Below, one piece after another: positions 26,065-34,791 of a DNA stretch of 43,000 nt. Positions within the stretch are counted from its first letter, which is position 1, and the number at the start of each line of letters is the position of its first letter. This DNA is from WJMB01 sp964581465 (GTDB lineage Bacteria > RBG-13-66-14), in contig CAZOOP010000037.1 of NCBI GenBank assembly GCA_964581465.1, forward strand, positions 1-43,000, written 5' to 3'. A program made the translations under genes and the position numbers. The notes below the pieces were generated by a model. The model saw only the letters and a list, made by a program, of their open reading frames with translations. It was not told the origin of the DNA and did no database searches.

Positions 26065-27180
26065 TTATCGCAATTCGAGCACGCCGTCGCAGTAGCGGCA
26101 GGCCAGCACGCCGCGGCTGTACTCGTAGAACTCGGGGGTTGCGTTTTCGTCGAAACGGGTGATGCAGCGCTTGTTGGAGCACCGCCCCTCCCGGGAGACC
26201 ACCCGGCGCCAGTTCTCGCCTCGTCGGCCATGGAGATGGGTGCGGCCGAGCAGGATGTCGATGAGGGCCATGCGTGCCGGAACGCCGTTGAAGGCTTGCT
26301 CGAAGTAGCGGGCTCGCGGGTCCTCGTCGACCTCGACGGCGATCTCGTCGACGCGGGGCAGGGGGTGCATGACGATCATGTCGGCGGGGGCGGTCTGCAT
26401 GGTGGCGGTATCGAGGCGGTAGGCGTGGGCCACGCGTTCGAAGACGGCCGGATCATCGAAGCGCTCGCGTTGGATGCGGGTCATGTAGAGCACGCTCAGA
26501 TCATCCAGGGCGCCGGCCAGCTCGCGGCGCTGCTCGATCTCTTTGGCGTAGCGGGTGAAATGATGGGTTACGTGGCCGGGCAGCTCCAGCTCCGGGGGGC
26601 TGAAGGCGACAACGTTGGAATCGAAGGCGGCCAGTGCCACGGCCAGGGAATGGGTGGTGCGGCCGTAGAGCAGGTCACCACAGAGGCCGACCTTGAGCCC
26701 GGAAAGGGTGCCGAACTCCTTGTAGATCGTATACAGGTCGAGCAGGGTCTGGCTGGGGTGCAGGTGGCCGCCGTCGCCGCCGTTGAGCACGGGCACGCTG
26801 GAATACTTGCCCGCCAAATACGCCGCGCCGTCCTTGGGGTGGCGCATGACGATACAGTCGGCGTAGTGGGCGCTCATCCGGATCGTGTCGGCCAGGGACT
26901 CGCCCTTGGCCACCGAGGAGCTGGCGGCTTCGGCGAAGCCGACCACGGAGCCGCCCAGGCGGATCATCGCCGTTTCGAAAGAGAGGCGGGTACGCGTCGA
27001 GGGCTCCCAGAACAGCGAGGCCATCACGCGGTAGGGCAACAGGGGGGCGATGGGCGAGCCGCCCTTGGTGGCTTTCTCGAAACGAACACGGGCCTCCATC
27101 TCCTCGGCCACTTCGAGGATCTGCAGGATCTCTTCCGGGGTGTACTCTTCGAGGTCGATAAAGTGACGTGGTACGGCCAT
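26065..27180 (-). CDS. pyrB: Aspartate carbamoyltransferase with fused PyrI-type zinc domain
   Basis: 371 aa. Residues 1-315 are a complete catalytic chain: carbamoyl-phosphate motif STRTR (61-65), HPSQ (141-144) and HPLPRVDE (272-279). It makes N-carbamoyl-aspartate in pyrimidine synthesis. After a linker of about 20 residues comes a zinc-binding module (C334, C339, C361, C364; C-x4-C-x21-C-x2-C, ending CRYCDGVLEL), like the C-terminal zinc domain of PyrI. The N-terminal nucleotide-binding allosteric domain of PyrI is absent. The ATG at 27180 follows a good GGAGG site, so the longer frame is rejected. No separate pyrI in the window. Confidence 0.92.
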   Translation of the reverse strand: MAVPRHFIDLEEYTPEEILQILEVAEEMEARVRFEKATKGGSPIAPLLPYRVMASLFWEPSTRTRLSFETAMIRLGGSVVGFAEAASSSVAKGESLADTIRMSAHYADCIVMRHPKDGAAYLAGKYSSVPVLNGGDGGHLHPSQTLLDLYTIYKEFGTLSGLKVGLCGDLLYGRTTHSLAVALAAFDSNVVAFSPPELELPGHVTHHFTRYAKEIEQRRELAGALDDLSVLYMTRIQRERFDDPAVFERVAHAYRLDTATMQTAPADMIVMHPLPRVDEIAVEVDEDPRARYFEQAFNGVPARMALIDILLGRTHLHGRRGENWRRVVSREGRCSNKRCITRFDENATPEFYEYSRGVLACRYCDGVLELR

Positions 27181-27227
27181 CAGCGAGCCTCCAGGCTTGG
27201 GGTAGCGTTTGAGGATTATCCGGATGA

Positions 27228-27255
27228 TTTTTATAGAAAGCGCCGGTCGTGTCAA
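27228..27255 (-). promoter_or_regulatory. Candidate promoter for pyrB
   Basis: On the minus strand a perfect TTGACA (27255-27250), a 16-nt spacer and TAAAAA (27233-27228), about 47 nt before the pyrB ATG. No pyrimidine attenuator structure was recognised. Confidence 0.45.
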
Positions 27256-27464
27256 GGTCCGGTATCCAAGCGGGGTTGCCAGGGTTGGTCCTGTTTATCA
27301 TCCTGATAAATGTGGATTTAGAGGCTCATCATGAAAACGTGCGCTTGATCACTTGACGTGGACCAACTGAGAGGCTATAACTTGTAAATGTAGGATTGGC
27401 AGATATACGCTCAGAATGAACCCTATACACACCAAAAAGAAACACACCGAAAAAGGGATCATCC

Positions 27465-27785
27465 CACACAACTGAACCAAACATTCACGACTCCGGCAAC
27501 CCGCCTCGAGAGTATGCCATGCCACTTGCCCGTAACGGGCTCAACTCGCGAAGGCGGATAACGATCACATCTTCTCAAACAGACAATGGATCAGCGTCAG
27601 CGGATCCTCGACGCACGGTTTGCTCGATCCCCGGGCAATAAACACAACCTCCGGCTTGCCGCGGCACTCAATGCAAGCCCGGGTTTATCGCCACCCAGCT
27701 GCGGTATGACAATGGCGGCGTTTATGAACTATCAAGCATTGACTGACGATCCAGCAGCCGGATAGGACGATTCTTAAACGATTGA
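27465..27785 (+). repeat. Island repeat module C, copy 2 (diverged)
   Basis: Same order of blocks as 36925-37255: ACATTCACGACTC-like, GCGAAGGCGGATAACG, GGTATGACAATGGCGGCG, AACTATCAAGCA and CGATCCAGCAGCCGGAT. More diverged than the other two copies. It is preceded at 27455-27478 by a reverse GGGATCATCCC...ACTGAACC variant of the motif that ends module C. Confidence 0.65.
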
Positions 27786-27857
27786 TATTCCAAGGCATCA
27801 CGCGCGCTCCCGCTCCAATCAAACAACACCAAGATAAGAAGAGATCGTCTTCACGGA

Positions 27858-27968
27858 CCGGACCTGATCGTGATTGTATCCTGTTGATAATAGAGATGAT
27901 GGTCAGCAGTTACCTGTCACGAGACGGACCGTCAAAAAGTGGCGGCTATTACGGGTCTGGTCTTTAGC
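27858..27968 (+). repeat. Island repeat module A, copy 2
   Basis: Gap-free match to 15225-15335 (see there), including TGTATCCTGTTGATAATAG. A partial reverse copy is at 37404-37446. Confidence 0.8.
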
Positions 27969-28140
27969 GAGCCTAGTTATCAGCTCCTTCGTTCATGCCC
28001 AGACAGCAGATTGCTTCTAACTGCTAAGTGCAGTATTAACAAGTAATAAGGGCATGCCAAATGAGTGCTTGGTCAACTACGTGCATTACAGGGTTGTGAA
28101 AAACGGCCCAGCGAGCCGCTCCCAATCAGCCGGATTTGGA
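27960..28140 (+). repeat. Island repeat module E, copy 1
   Basis: Shared with 39220-39425 in the same order: TTAGCGAGCC/ATAGCGAACA, CCCAGACAGCAGATTGC/CCCTGACAGCAGATAGC, AACAAGTAATAA/AACAAGTAGTAA and GCGAGCCGCT/GCAAGCCGCT. Its right end (ACGGCCCAGCGAGCCGCTCC) is also at 42690-42755 in reverse. Confidence 0.75.
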
Positions 28141-28530
28141 CCGAACAGGTTCCCTGATGACAAATAATAACCAGACAGCCCCATAAAACGATATAGCGGC
28201 GGATACACCGGGTTGGTGACAACCATCTTGGCTGACTTTTGTAACAGCGATCAACGATCTTATCTGTTTGTCAATCGGCGCCTTATGCTCTTGTTCACGC
28301 CAACTGCGCTTCGGCGGCGGGCGCTTGCCAAACTGGCGAACACCACTTGAGCCGCTGATTCGAACAGCTGATAACCAAAGGTCAACCGCCACAATCAGCT
28401 TGTTCGATGCGCGCACCTGCCCGCCTGCCGGCTGACTATATCAAAACGTCTAATCGGAAGCTCAGCTCCGCCGGTACTAAGTGATCCCATTCCAAAAATA
28501 TCAGACCAATGGCTTTCTTTGAGGAGGGGT

Positions 28531-28881
28531 ATGAAGGTACTCGTCTTCGGCAAGTTCAAGCGGGAGATCGAAGGACGCAAGTACTGCATGATCAAGGTTT
28601 ACTTGGAGGACACCCAGAGCGGCATCAGCGGCATGCTCAATCTGACCGTGCTGCTCCTGGACGATAACCGCAGCCATCTCGAGGAGATCACCCACGATTT
28701 CTCCATCCTGGCCGACGACAAGGGGTTCTCCCTGTTGCGGGAACAGTTTCAGCTCAAGCTGGACCGCGAGCTCCGCGCCGTGGTTCACCGGGCGATCGAC
28801 AGTTGCGAGTGTCACGGCTGGGACGGTGAGCTCCCCGAGCCCCGTTACCTGGATGCTGAGGCCAGGGCCGAGCGGAGCTGA
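28531..28881 (+). CDS. Orphan protein of unknown function
   Basis: 116 aa, no recognised family. The ATG at 28531 has a strong GAGGAGGGG ribosome site just upstream (short spacing). The GC-rich third positions match the resident genes rather than the surrounding AT-rich DNA, so it is probably real. It has alternating strands early (MKVLVFGKFKREIEGRKYCMI), a middle rich in Asp/Leu and a C-terminal charged region; two Cys (near residues 92-94, CEC) sit before a His-Gly-Trp. It is isolated between islands 2 and 3 with no co-directional neighbour. Confidence 0.65.
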   Translation: MKVLVFGKFKREIEGRKYCMIKVYLEDTQSGISGMLNLTVLLLDDNRSHLEEITHDFSILADDKGFSLLREQFQLKLDRELRAVVHRAIDSCECHGWDGELPEPRYLDAEARAERS

Positions 28882-29116
28882 CTAGATTACCTTTCAACAG
28901 GCACGCGCTCTCACTCGGTCGGTTTGAGACATCGTATCTGCAGGTTCGTAATCAGGCTGATCGCTCGTCGAGGGTACGCAAGTACCCTCGGATTGGCTTG
29001 TTGTTTGAGGATGATCTCACTTTATTGGACTGGTTCATATCGCCGGAAGATTGTCAATCGATGCTTTGAAGTCCAATCAGCTGTCAGTGTTGTCAAGTCG
29101 TTTTATTGCAAGAGAC

Positions 29117-29144
29117 CCCTACCGCACTCGATAGTGCGGTAGGG
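29117..29144. other. Perfect 12-bp hairpin
   Basis: CCCTACCGCACT/AGTGCGGTAGGG with loop CGAT. It has no T run on either side, so it looks like a stable RNA or DNA hairpin rather than a simple terminator. It is about 240 nt after the orphan gene. Confidence 0.6.
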
Positions 29145-29335
29145 CCCCGGCTGGTCCGCAAGCCGCAACTGAGGTAGGACAAGCTATCAGCAGGCTGTTG
29201 AATGCTTTAGCCCTTGTTTGAGCCAGGCGATCGATTTAGTTGACGCTATCAGCAAAGTTTAAAAACAATAACAACTCTTGGGATCACTTAGCAGCAACGA
29301 AGCACAGTATAACTGGATCAATATCAAACCAGTTA

Positions 29336-29430
29336 GCTTTTAAACAGGAGCGCACATCGAGCGAGATGCTTGGGTAGGTACGTGGATTTCCACATTCTTT
29401 AGGATGCCCGTGGCGACGTCGCTACACGCT
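29336..29430 (+). repeat. Island repeat module B, copy 2
   Basis: Contains 29 nt identical to 15112-15140 (29343-29371) and similar flanks with a few substitutions. Confidence 0.85.
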
Positions 29431-29549
29431 ATAAAGCTGCTTGACGCTCTTGGCTTCGATGACGATGCTTCGAACCCAAGTAGCCTAATTGCATACATAA
29501 ATAATAAGTAAGCACAGTGGGGTCAAGGTTGCAGGCTTAACTTGTTTTG

Positions 29550-29658
29550 CATGACCTCGTCTCAACCGCTATCTCGAAGGGGGAGCGGATTATCACGTTA
29601 GAGCTGGCTGGTCCGGGATCATGTGTGATGACCAATTCTTGTACGTCAAATCGCCGTA
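29550..29658 (+). repeat. Island repeat module D, copy 2
   Basis: Same blocks as 15788-15895; here the middle reads GGATTATCAC where copy 1 has a different hexamer, bringing in the motif seen at other module ends. Confidence 0.8.
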
Positions 29659-29736
29659 GCAGCAGATACTGGTCCAGTTTGTATCGTTAATCCCCATCGT
29701 TTTTTATCTTCTGACCTGCAAGCATGATATCTTAAG

Positions 29737-29771
29737 AACGAGGGAGCCTTCAGCCCCCTCGTTCATTTTTC
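29737..29771 (+). terminator. Terminator-like hairpin before the leuD 3' end
   Basis: Stem GAACGAGGG/CCCTCGTTC with an inner AGCC/TCAGC loop region, followed on the plus strand by ATTTTTC. On the minus strand the following TTCTTAAG is weaker. It may also stop leuCD transcripts. Confidence 0.55.
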
Positions 29772-29854
29772 AACCGGCCACGAATCAGCTTACCGTTGAA
29801 CCGGTGAGTGAACAGTTATTCTGTGCCGTGGGATGCTGGCGGATACTCCCCGGA

Positions 29855-30349
29855 TCAGCCCCGGGCCTTTAAATAGGCCAGCAGGCCGCCGGCCTGGGAG
29901 ATCTCGGCCTCGACGTCGGAGAGCGGCACGCCGGTCACCTCGGCGCCGCTGTCCAGGTTGCGCACCAGACCCGAGTCCAGGTCGACCTCGATGCGCTGGC
30001 CCTCGTCTACGATCTTGCCGATGCCGGGGCACTCGAGGACCGGATAGCCCAGGTTGACGGCGTTGCGGTAGAAGATGCGGCTGAAGGATTCGGCGACGAT
30101 GCAGGCGACATCGTTGTACTGCAAGCAGACCACGGCGTGCTCGCGGGAGCTGCCGCAGCCGAAGTTCTTGCCGGCCACCAGGATATCTCCCGGGGAGACC
30201 TCGTCGGGGAAGTTCTCTTTGCCGGGGACGAATTCGAGGGCGTGGGCGGCCATCTCGGCGGGGTCGGTCAGCGGCAGATACTGGCCGTGGTAGATCTGGT
30301 CGGTGTCGATGTCGTCGCCGACGACCCAGGCTTTGCCGGTGAAGGTCAT
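29855..30349 (-). CDS. leuD: Aconitase-family small subunit (LeuD-type, 3-isopropylmalate dehydratase)
   Basis: 164 aa swivel-domain subunit with DDIDTDQIYHGQYLP (12-26) and KNFGCGSSREHA (61-72), typical of archaeal/bacterial LeuD or homoaconitase small subunits. It pairs with the large subunit two genes upstream. The substrate (isopropylmalate, homoaconitate or a citramalate) cannot be told from sequence; leuA and leuB are not in the window. It is co-directional with and close to the zinc-ribbon gene. Confidence 0.9.
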   Translation of the reverse strand: MTFTGKAWVVGDDIDTDQIYHGQYLPLTDPAEMAAHALEFVPGKENFPDEVSPGDILVAGKNFGCGSSREHAVVCLQYNDVACIVAESFSRIFYRNAVNLGYPVLECPGIGKIVDEGQRIEVDLDSGLVRNLDSGAEVTGVPLSDVEAEISQAGGLLAYLKARG

Positions 30350-30372
30350 CTCTTGCTCCTTGGCCTAGCGGG

Positions 30373-30615
30373 CTATTCGGGATAGGGTTCTTGGATGCGT
30401 TTGGGGCGCTGGGTCTTCACCCGTTCCAGGGCTTCCAGATCGTTGACCCGCCTTCCGTCGACGGTGGAGAGCACGGCGGATGCCTTGCAGTGGGGGCAGA
30501 GTTCCAGCTCGACACCCTCGTGGGTGTACTTGGGGAAGGGGTCGTCGAAGTAGCGGCGGCACTTCGTGCAGTAGTAAGCGCCTTTGGCGGGGTCCAGCTT
30601 GACTTTGGGACTCAT
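30373..30615 (-). CDS. Small zinc-ribbon protein in the leuCD operon
   Basis: 80 aa. Two CxxC pairs (C16/C19 in YYCTKC, C40/C43 in LCPHC) predict one zinc ribbon, followed by a basic tail (RVKTQRPKRIQEPYPE). No family recognised. The ATG at 30615 lies 31 nt past the large-subunit stop, and its stop is 23 nt before leuD, so it sits between the two dehydratase subunits in one operon. A role in assembly, regulation or stability of the dehydratase is only inferred from position. Confidence 0.75.
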   Translation of the reverse strand: MSPKVKLDPAKGAYYCTKCRRYFDDPFPKYTHEGVELELCPHCKASAVLSTVDGRRVNDLEALERVKTQRPKRIQEPYPE

Positions 30616-30646
30616 GACAAACCTGCCTGTTGGTCCTGGCGTGGTT

Positions 30647-31915
30647 TTAGAGTGCGCTCGGATCGGTGATGACTCCACGGGCCGCCGAGGCCGCCACCGT
30701 GGCCGGCGAGGCCAGGTAGATCTCGGCTCCGCGACCCAGCTTGCCCTCGAAGTTGCGGTTCGATGTCGACAAGAGCACATCCTTGGGGGCCAGCACCCCG
30801 TGGTGCCCGATGGTGCACAGCGAGCAGCCCGGGTTGGTCACCATCGCCCCGGCGGACATGTAGGCCTCGTAGAGGCCCTCCTCGAGCATCCGCATGGCCA
30901 CCTCGTGGGTCGAGGGGGTGACGGTCAAACGCACACCGGGATGAACCTTGCCCCCGGCGGCTTCGAGGGCCCGGGCGCCGGCGCGGTAGTCTTCGAGGCG
31001 CCCGTTGGAGCAACTGCCGATAAAGGCGTTGTTGAGAGGCTCCCCCGCCACGCCCTCACTGGAGACCGGCACGACGTTGGTCGGATAGTGGGGAACGGCG
31101 ATGACCGGCCGCAGTCCATCTACGGTGTAGCTCAGCTCGCCCTCGTAGGCGGCGTCGGCATCGGGTTCGATGGGCTCGAGCTTCCGTCCGGCCCGGCGCT
31201 CCAGCTCCTGATGGACCGCGTCGGAGTGGGCGAAGAAGGGGATTTTGATGTTGAGCTCGGTCATGTGACTGGCCAGAGTCAGCCGACCAGCCAGGTCCAG
31301 GGCGTCGATCGCCGGCCCGTGGAACTCGACGGCCCGGTAGTTGGCGATGTCAGCGCCCAGTTTGGCCATCAGGAACAGCGTCAGGTCCTTGGCGCTGACC
31401 GGATCCTCGAGCGAGCCCTCGACGTTGACCCGCAGCGTCGGCGGGCACTTGAACCACAGCTTGCCGGTCTTCCAGGCGGCCACCAGGTCCGTGGTGCCGC
31501 AGCCCGTGGCGAAACAGTTTGCCGCGCCGAGGAGGTTCATATGGCTGTCGGTGCCGACGACGACCTCGCCGGGCAGAATGCGCCCATGCTCGAGCAGCGC
31601 GTGCTGGCCGATGCCGGCGTTGACATCGTAGACGCTCTCGACGCCGTGCTTGGCCGCGAACTCCCGGCAGATGCGTTGGTTCTCGGCCACCTTGGTCACC
31701 TTGGCCGGCGCCTGGTAGTCGAAGGTCATGGCGATACGGGCAGGGTCGGCGGGAGACTGGTCGCCGAAGTGCTCCTCGTACTCGAGCACGACGTTGGGAC
31801 CGCCGAAGTCGCGCACCACGGCGAGGTCGACATCCAGCCAGACTCTCTCCAGCGGCTGCACATCGTTTCCAGCCGCAGTACTGAAAATCTTCTCGATGAT
31901 GGTTTTTCCGGGCAT
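30647..31915 (-). CDS. leuC: Aconitase-family large subunit (LeuC-type, 3-isopropylmalate/homoaconitate dehydratase)
   Basis: 422 aa, the length of the short archaeal/thermophile-type LeuC. The iron-sulfur ligands are present (GSCSNGR, and NPGCSLC with two Cys), as are VVGTDSH and STSNRNFEGKLG. In the family's DSHT motif the Thr is Met (DSHMNLLGA), a notable change next to the active site, so the substrate may differ from isopropylmalate. The start lies 2 nt past the stop of the AAA+ remnant upstream. Confidence 0.88.
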   Translation of the reverse strand: MPGKTIIEKIFSTAAGNDVQPLERVWLDVDLAVVRDFGGPNVVLEYEEHFGDQSPADPARIAMTFDYQAPAKVTKVAENQRICREFAAKHGVESVYDVNAGIGQHALLEHGRILPGEVVVGTDSHMNLLGAANCFATGCGTTDLVAAWKTGKLWFKCPPTLRVNVEGSLEDPVSAKDLTLFLMAKLGADIANYRAVEFHGPAIDALDLAGRLTLASHMTELNIKIPFFAHSDAVHQELERRAGRKLEPIEPDADAAYEGELSYTVDGLRPVIAVPHYPTNVVPVSSEGVAGEPLNNAFIGSCSNGRLEDYRAGARALEAAGGKVHPGVRLTVTPSTHEVAMRMLEEGLYEAYMSAGAMVTNPGCSLCTIGHHGVLAPKDVLLSTSNRNFEGKLGRGAEIYLASPATVAASAARGVITDPSAL

Positions 31916-31917
31916 GG

Positions 31918-33172
31918 CTACCTGGATCCTTTCTTGCGGGTCACCGCGGATTGAATCTGATAGATCGTCCGATGCATGGGGTTGCGGAAGGCGTAACTGA
32001 TGGGCTTTTTACGTCCACCGCCCTCTTTGATCAGAATCCCTCTTTCGATGAGCTCGCCGGTCTTCACGGTCAAAGCTTGCGCACTGATATCTAGTCGATC
32101 CAACAACGGACGTCGCGGACACAAAGGCTCTGGGTAGTTGGCGATGGTACTTAGAATTTCTTCATATTGCTCACTGGTCAAACCTTCAAGATCATGTTTG
32201 AAGTGCTTGCGGTACAGAGCGTCCAAGGCGCCCTGGATAGTGTTATCATTTCCATTTACCGCAAGCTCCAACTCAGCCTCGCTGAGTGGGGATTCCTTTT
32301 TCTTACCCACTTCGAAAAGCTAAAAAACCGATTTCCTGCAGAAAACCCGGGAACCCCGATGATAAACGAGCGGCTTCATACAGCGTTGCTTCTTCGATTT
32401 TTAGATTTGGAACACAGTGTTTCGCCAGGGTATCATGCAAAAAGCCTCGTGATTCCTCGTCGGTTAATGGTCCCAACTCAACATAGCGAAACAAGCGCTG
32501 GAATGACTCATGATCATTGCGGAAGCGTTCATCGTCTTGCGGAGTAACGGTTATTAGGAACATGACATTGCGCAATCGCTCCTGGTTCAGCGCCTCGAGA
32601 AGGTCCTTGAGCAGGTTGGCCGAACCTGGAATGTGAGATAACTGTCTTGTTTCATCAAGAATATATAAGTAAGCCCTTTCTTCATCCCCATATTGCTTCA
32701 GTAACTTGATAACCATCTCTGATAAATGTAAGCGTAAATTAATCTCTTTCTCACCTGAGAACTCTATACCCAACGGACCAATAGTCAACCCTTTGATTTG
32801 TTTTACATAATCCATCAGCTCGTCACTAGAACCCAGCATTGTCTTAAAGTCATTTAGTATCAAGAGGGCTGCTTCATCTAAATTAACACAACTATCAAAA
32901 CGCCGGAATACGACCTAGAATGAAACTTCATCAATCGAGGCTAATTTATGCACATTTGGCGCTGATTCCTTAATGTAATCAGCTAATGAGGTTTTTCCCA
33001 GCCAACGCTCAGCCCTGACAAGGATATGCCTTGAGCGTCTCTTCAGGGTTTGGACCAAAGCCTGATTGATCGTTGCCAGTTCCCTCTTGCGACCGGCAAA
33101 CAAGCGGGGATCAACCGGATTGTCCGGTTCAAAGGCGTTAAAGCTGTCACCGTTGAGTAGTTGATAAGGCAT
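31918..33172 (-). pseudogene. AAA+ ATPase (ORC/STAND-like, winged helix), broken by a stop and a frameshift
   Basis: Three pieces form one protein of about 417 aa. The N-terminal piece (33172-32915) has FAGRKRELATINQAL and an altered P-loop RAERWLGKTSL (the first Gly is Ala). It ends at an in-frame TAG (32915-32917), after which the same frame continues VVFRRFDSCVNLDEAALL. The middle piece carries a Walker B-like YLYILDE. Near 32310 a one-base T insertion in a T run shifts the frame into the C-terminal winged-helix piece (MGKKKESPLSEAELEL onward; AFEVGKKK would join). The gene is AT-richer than its neighbours, suggesting transfer. Programmed recoding is possible but less likely. Confidence 0.8.
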
Positions 33173-33193
33173 CTGTGCCTCGCTTGATGATTA

Positions 33194-34648
33194 CTACGCC
33201 ATCAGCAGGTTCACCAGCGTGCGCATGCCGAAGCCCGTCGCCCCCTTGCGATAGGCGCCGTAGGGCTTGTCGGTGAACTCCTTGGAGGCGATGTCCAGAT
33301 GCGCCCAGGGGGTCTCGCCGACGAAGCGTTCGAGGAACTTGGCGGCGTTGATCGCCCCGCCGGGTCGTCCGCCGGTGCTCTTGACCTCGGCGACGTCGCT
33401 CTTCAGGTTCTCGGCGTAGTGGGAGAACAGGGGCAGCTCCCAGAACAGCTCGCCGGTGCGGGCCGCGCCGTCGAGTATTCCCGCTCTCAGGTCGGCGTCG
33501 TTGGTCATCAGCGCGCCGACGCGCAGGCCCAGGGCGACCATCGAGGCCCCGGTCAACGTGGCGACGTCGATCAGGCGCTCGGCGCCCAGCTCGCGGGCGT
33601 AGCTGAGACCGTCGGCCAGGGTCAGTCGGCCCTCGGCGTCGGTGTTGCCGATCTCGACGCTGGGTCCGGCGAAGCTACGGATCACGTCGGAAGGCTTGTA
33701 GGCGTCGGCGCCGATCGCATTGACCACGGCGGGCAGGACGGCCAGAACATTGACGGGCAGCTTCAGCTCGGCCGCGGCCAGCATCGCGCCGACCACGGCG
33801 GCGCCGCCGCCCATGTCGCCCTTCATCAGCTCCATCCCCTGGCCCTTGAGGTTGTAGCCGCCGCTGTCGAACATCACCGACTTGCCCACCAGGCCGGTCC
33901 AGGGAGCTTCGTCGTCGGCGCCCCGATGGCGCAGGACGACAAAGCGGGGAACCTCGGCGGCGCCCCGGGCCACGGCCCGGATAAGCTCCATCCCGCGCTC
34001 ACGGATCCACGTCTCGTCGTGAACCTCGACGCCGAGGCCGACTTCGGCGGCGGCGGCGGAGACCCGGACGGCGAACTCGTCCGGAGTCATGACGTTCACC
34101 GGCTCGGCGACCAGCTCCCGGCTATAATTCTGGTGCCGGGCGACGAGGGCGGACTGGCGCAGCGGCTCCTCGAGAGCGCCGTCGCCAAGGACGACGAGCT
34201 CTTCGAGGCGCGGCCGGGAACGCTCCTCGGCGGACTTGTAGGCGTCGAAGCGGAAAGCGGCCAGTTCGGCGGCCAGGGCCAGATGGCGGGCGGCGAACCC
34301 GGCGTCGTCGCCCAGGGGCGGCGGGGCCAGGGTCAGCGTTCTCGTTCCCAGCTCCTCGGCCTCCCAAACGGCCTTGGCGACGGCTTGATGGGCGGCGGTG
34401 ACGTCGAAGTCGTCGGCCTTGCCCAGTCCGACCAGCAGCAGGCGGCGGGGCGCCCGCACCTGGTAGAGGGTGCGGAGCTGACCGGAGCGGCCGTTGAAGC
34501 CGTCATCCTCGGCCGCCTCGGCCGCCAGCGCCGCCGCGGACTCGCCGAAGAGCGCGGGATCGGGATGGAAGCTACCGTCCTGAAAACGGTATATGACGAC
34601 GGGGGAGTCCTCGACGGGTTGAGTAAGCGGGCGCAGTTTGATCTTCAC
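33194..34648 (-). CDS. pepA: Leucyl aminopeptidase (M17)
   Basis: 484 aa, full length for M17. The metal/active-site blocks are KSVMFDSGGYNLKGQG (VTFDSGG family block), MKGDMGGGAAVV and NTDAEGRLTLADGL, containing the canonical Lys, Asp, Glu and Arg residues. It removes N-terminal residues from peptides; it is a cytosolic hexamer in studied members. The ATG at 34648 has a weak ribosome site. Repeat copy 4 lies upstream. Confidence 0.93.
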   Translation of the reverse strand: MKIKLRPLTQPVEDSPVVIYRFQDGSFHPDPALFGESAAALAAEAAEDDGFNGRSGQLRTLYQVRAPRRLLLVGLGKADDFDVTAAHQAVAKAVWEAEELGTRTLTLAPPPLGDDAGFAARHLALAAELAAFRFDAYKSAEERSRPRLEELVVLGDGALEEPLRQSALVARHQNYSRELVAEPVNVMTPDEFAVRVSAAAAEVGLGVEVHDETWIRERGMELIRAVARGAAEVPRFVVLRHRGADDEAPWTGLVGKSVMFDSGGYNLKGQGMELMKGDMGGGAAVVGAMLAAAELKLPVNVLAVLPAVVNAIGADAYKPSDVIRSFAGPSVEIGNTDAEGRLTLADGLSYARELGAERLIDVATLTGASMVALGLRVGALMTNDADLRAGILDGAARTGELFWELPLFSHYAENLKSDVAEVKSTGGRPGGAINAAKFLERFVGETPWAHLDIASKEFTDKPYGAYRKGATGFGMRTLVNLLMA

Positions 34649-34761
34649 CGATAGGCTCCCTGGTTGTTCAGCAGTTGTTCAGCAGCAGCGGGGGCAGGGA
34701 ACGTCTGCCGGCCTGACCGCGGTGGTTCATCGGAAAGGATGCTCTCGCAGAAGACACGAGC

Positions 34762-34791
34762 TGCTAAAATGCCATACAGGAACGGTATGGC
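34762..34791 (-). terminator. Candidate terminator upstream of pepA
   Basis: Minus-strand stem GCCATAC/GTATGGC (34791-34771) followed by ATTTTAG. It could end transcripts from the HD-domain gene, or be a 5' attenuator before pepA. Confidence 0.4.

Larger units (their letters stand above)
27260..28530. other. Repeat island 2 (about 1.27 kb without an intact gene)
   Basis: Holds module C (27465-27785), module A (27858-27968) and module E (27960-28140), all plus orientation. A reverse-strand open frame (28126-28416) has no recognised features. The region right of 28150 shows no clear repeat. The orphan gene at 28531 follows. Confidence 0.65.
28882..29854. other. Repeat island 3 (about 970 bp without a gene)
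   Basis: Holds a strong hairpin (29117-29144), module B (29336-29430), module D (29550-29658) and a terminator-like hairpin (29737-29771). No protein-coding frame is supported. Confidence 0.65.

Noticed and set aside
15135..27967. Similar small peptides translated from module A (15135-15338 and 27782-27967)
   Set aside because: Substitutions between the two copies fall about equally on the three codon positions (roughly 7, 8 and 10), not mainly on third positions as expected for a conserved protein.
28126..28416. Minus-strand 96-aa open frame as a transposase remnant
   Set aside because: No catalytic motif or recognisable transposase block; it overlaps repeat module E.
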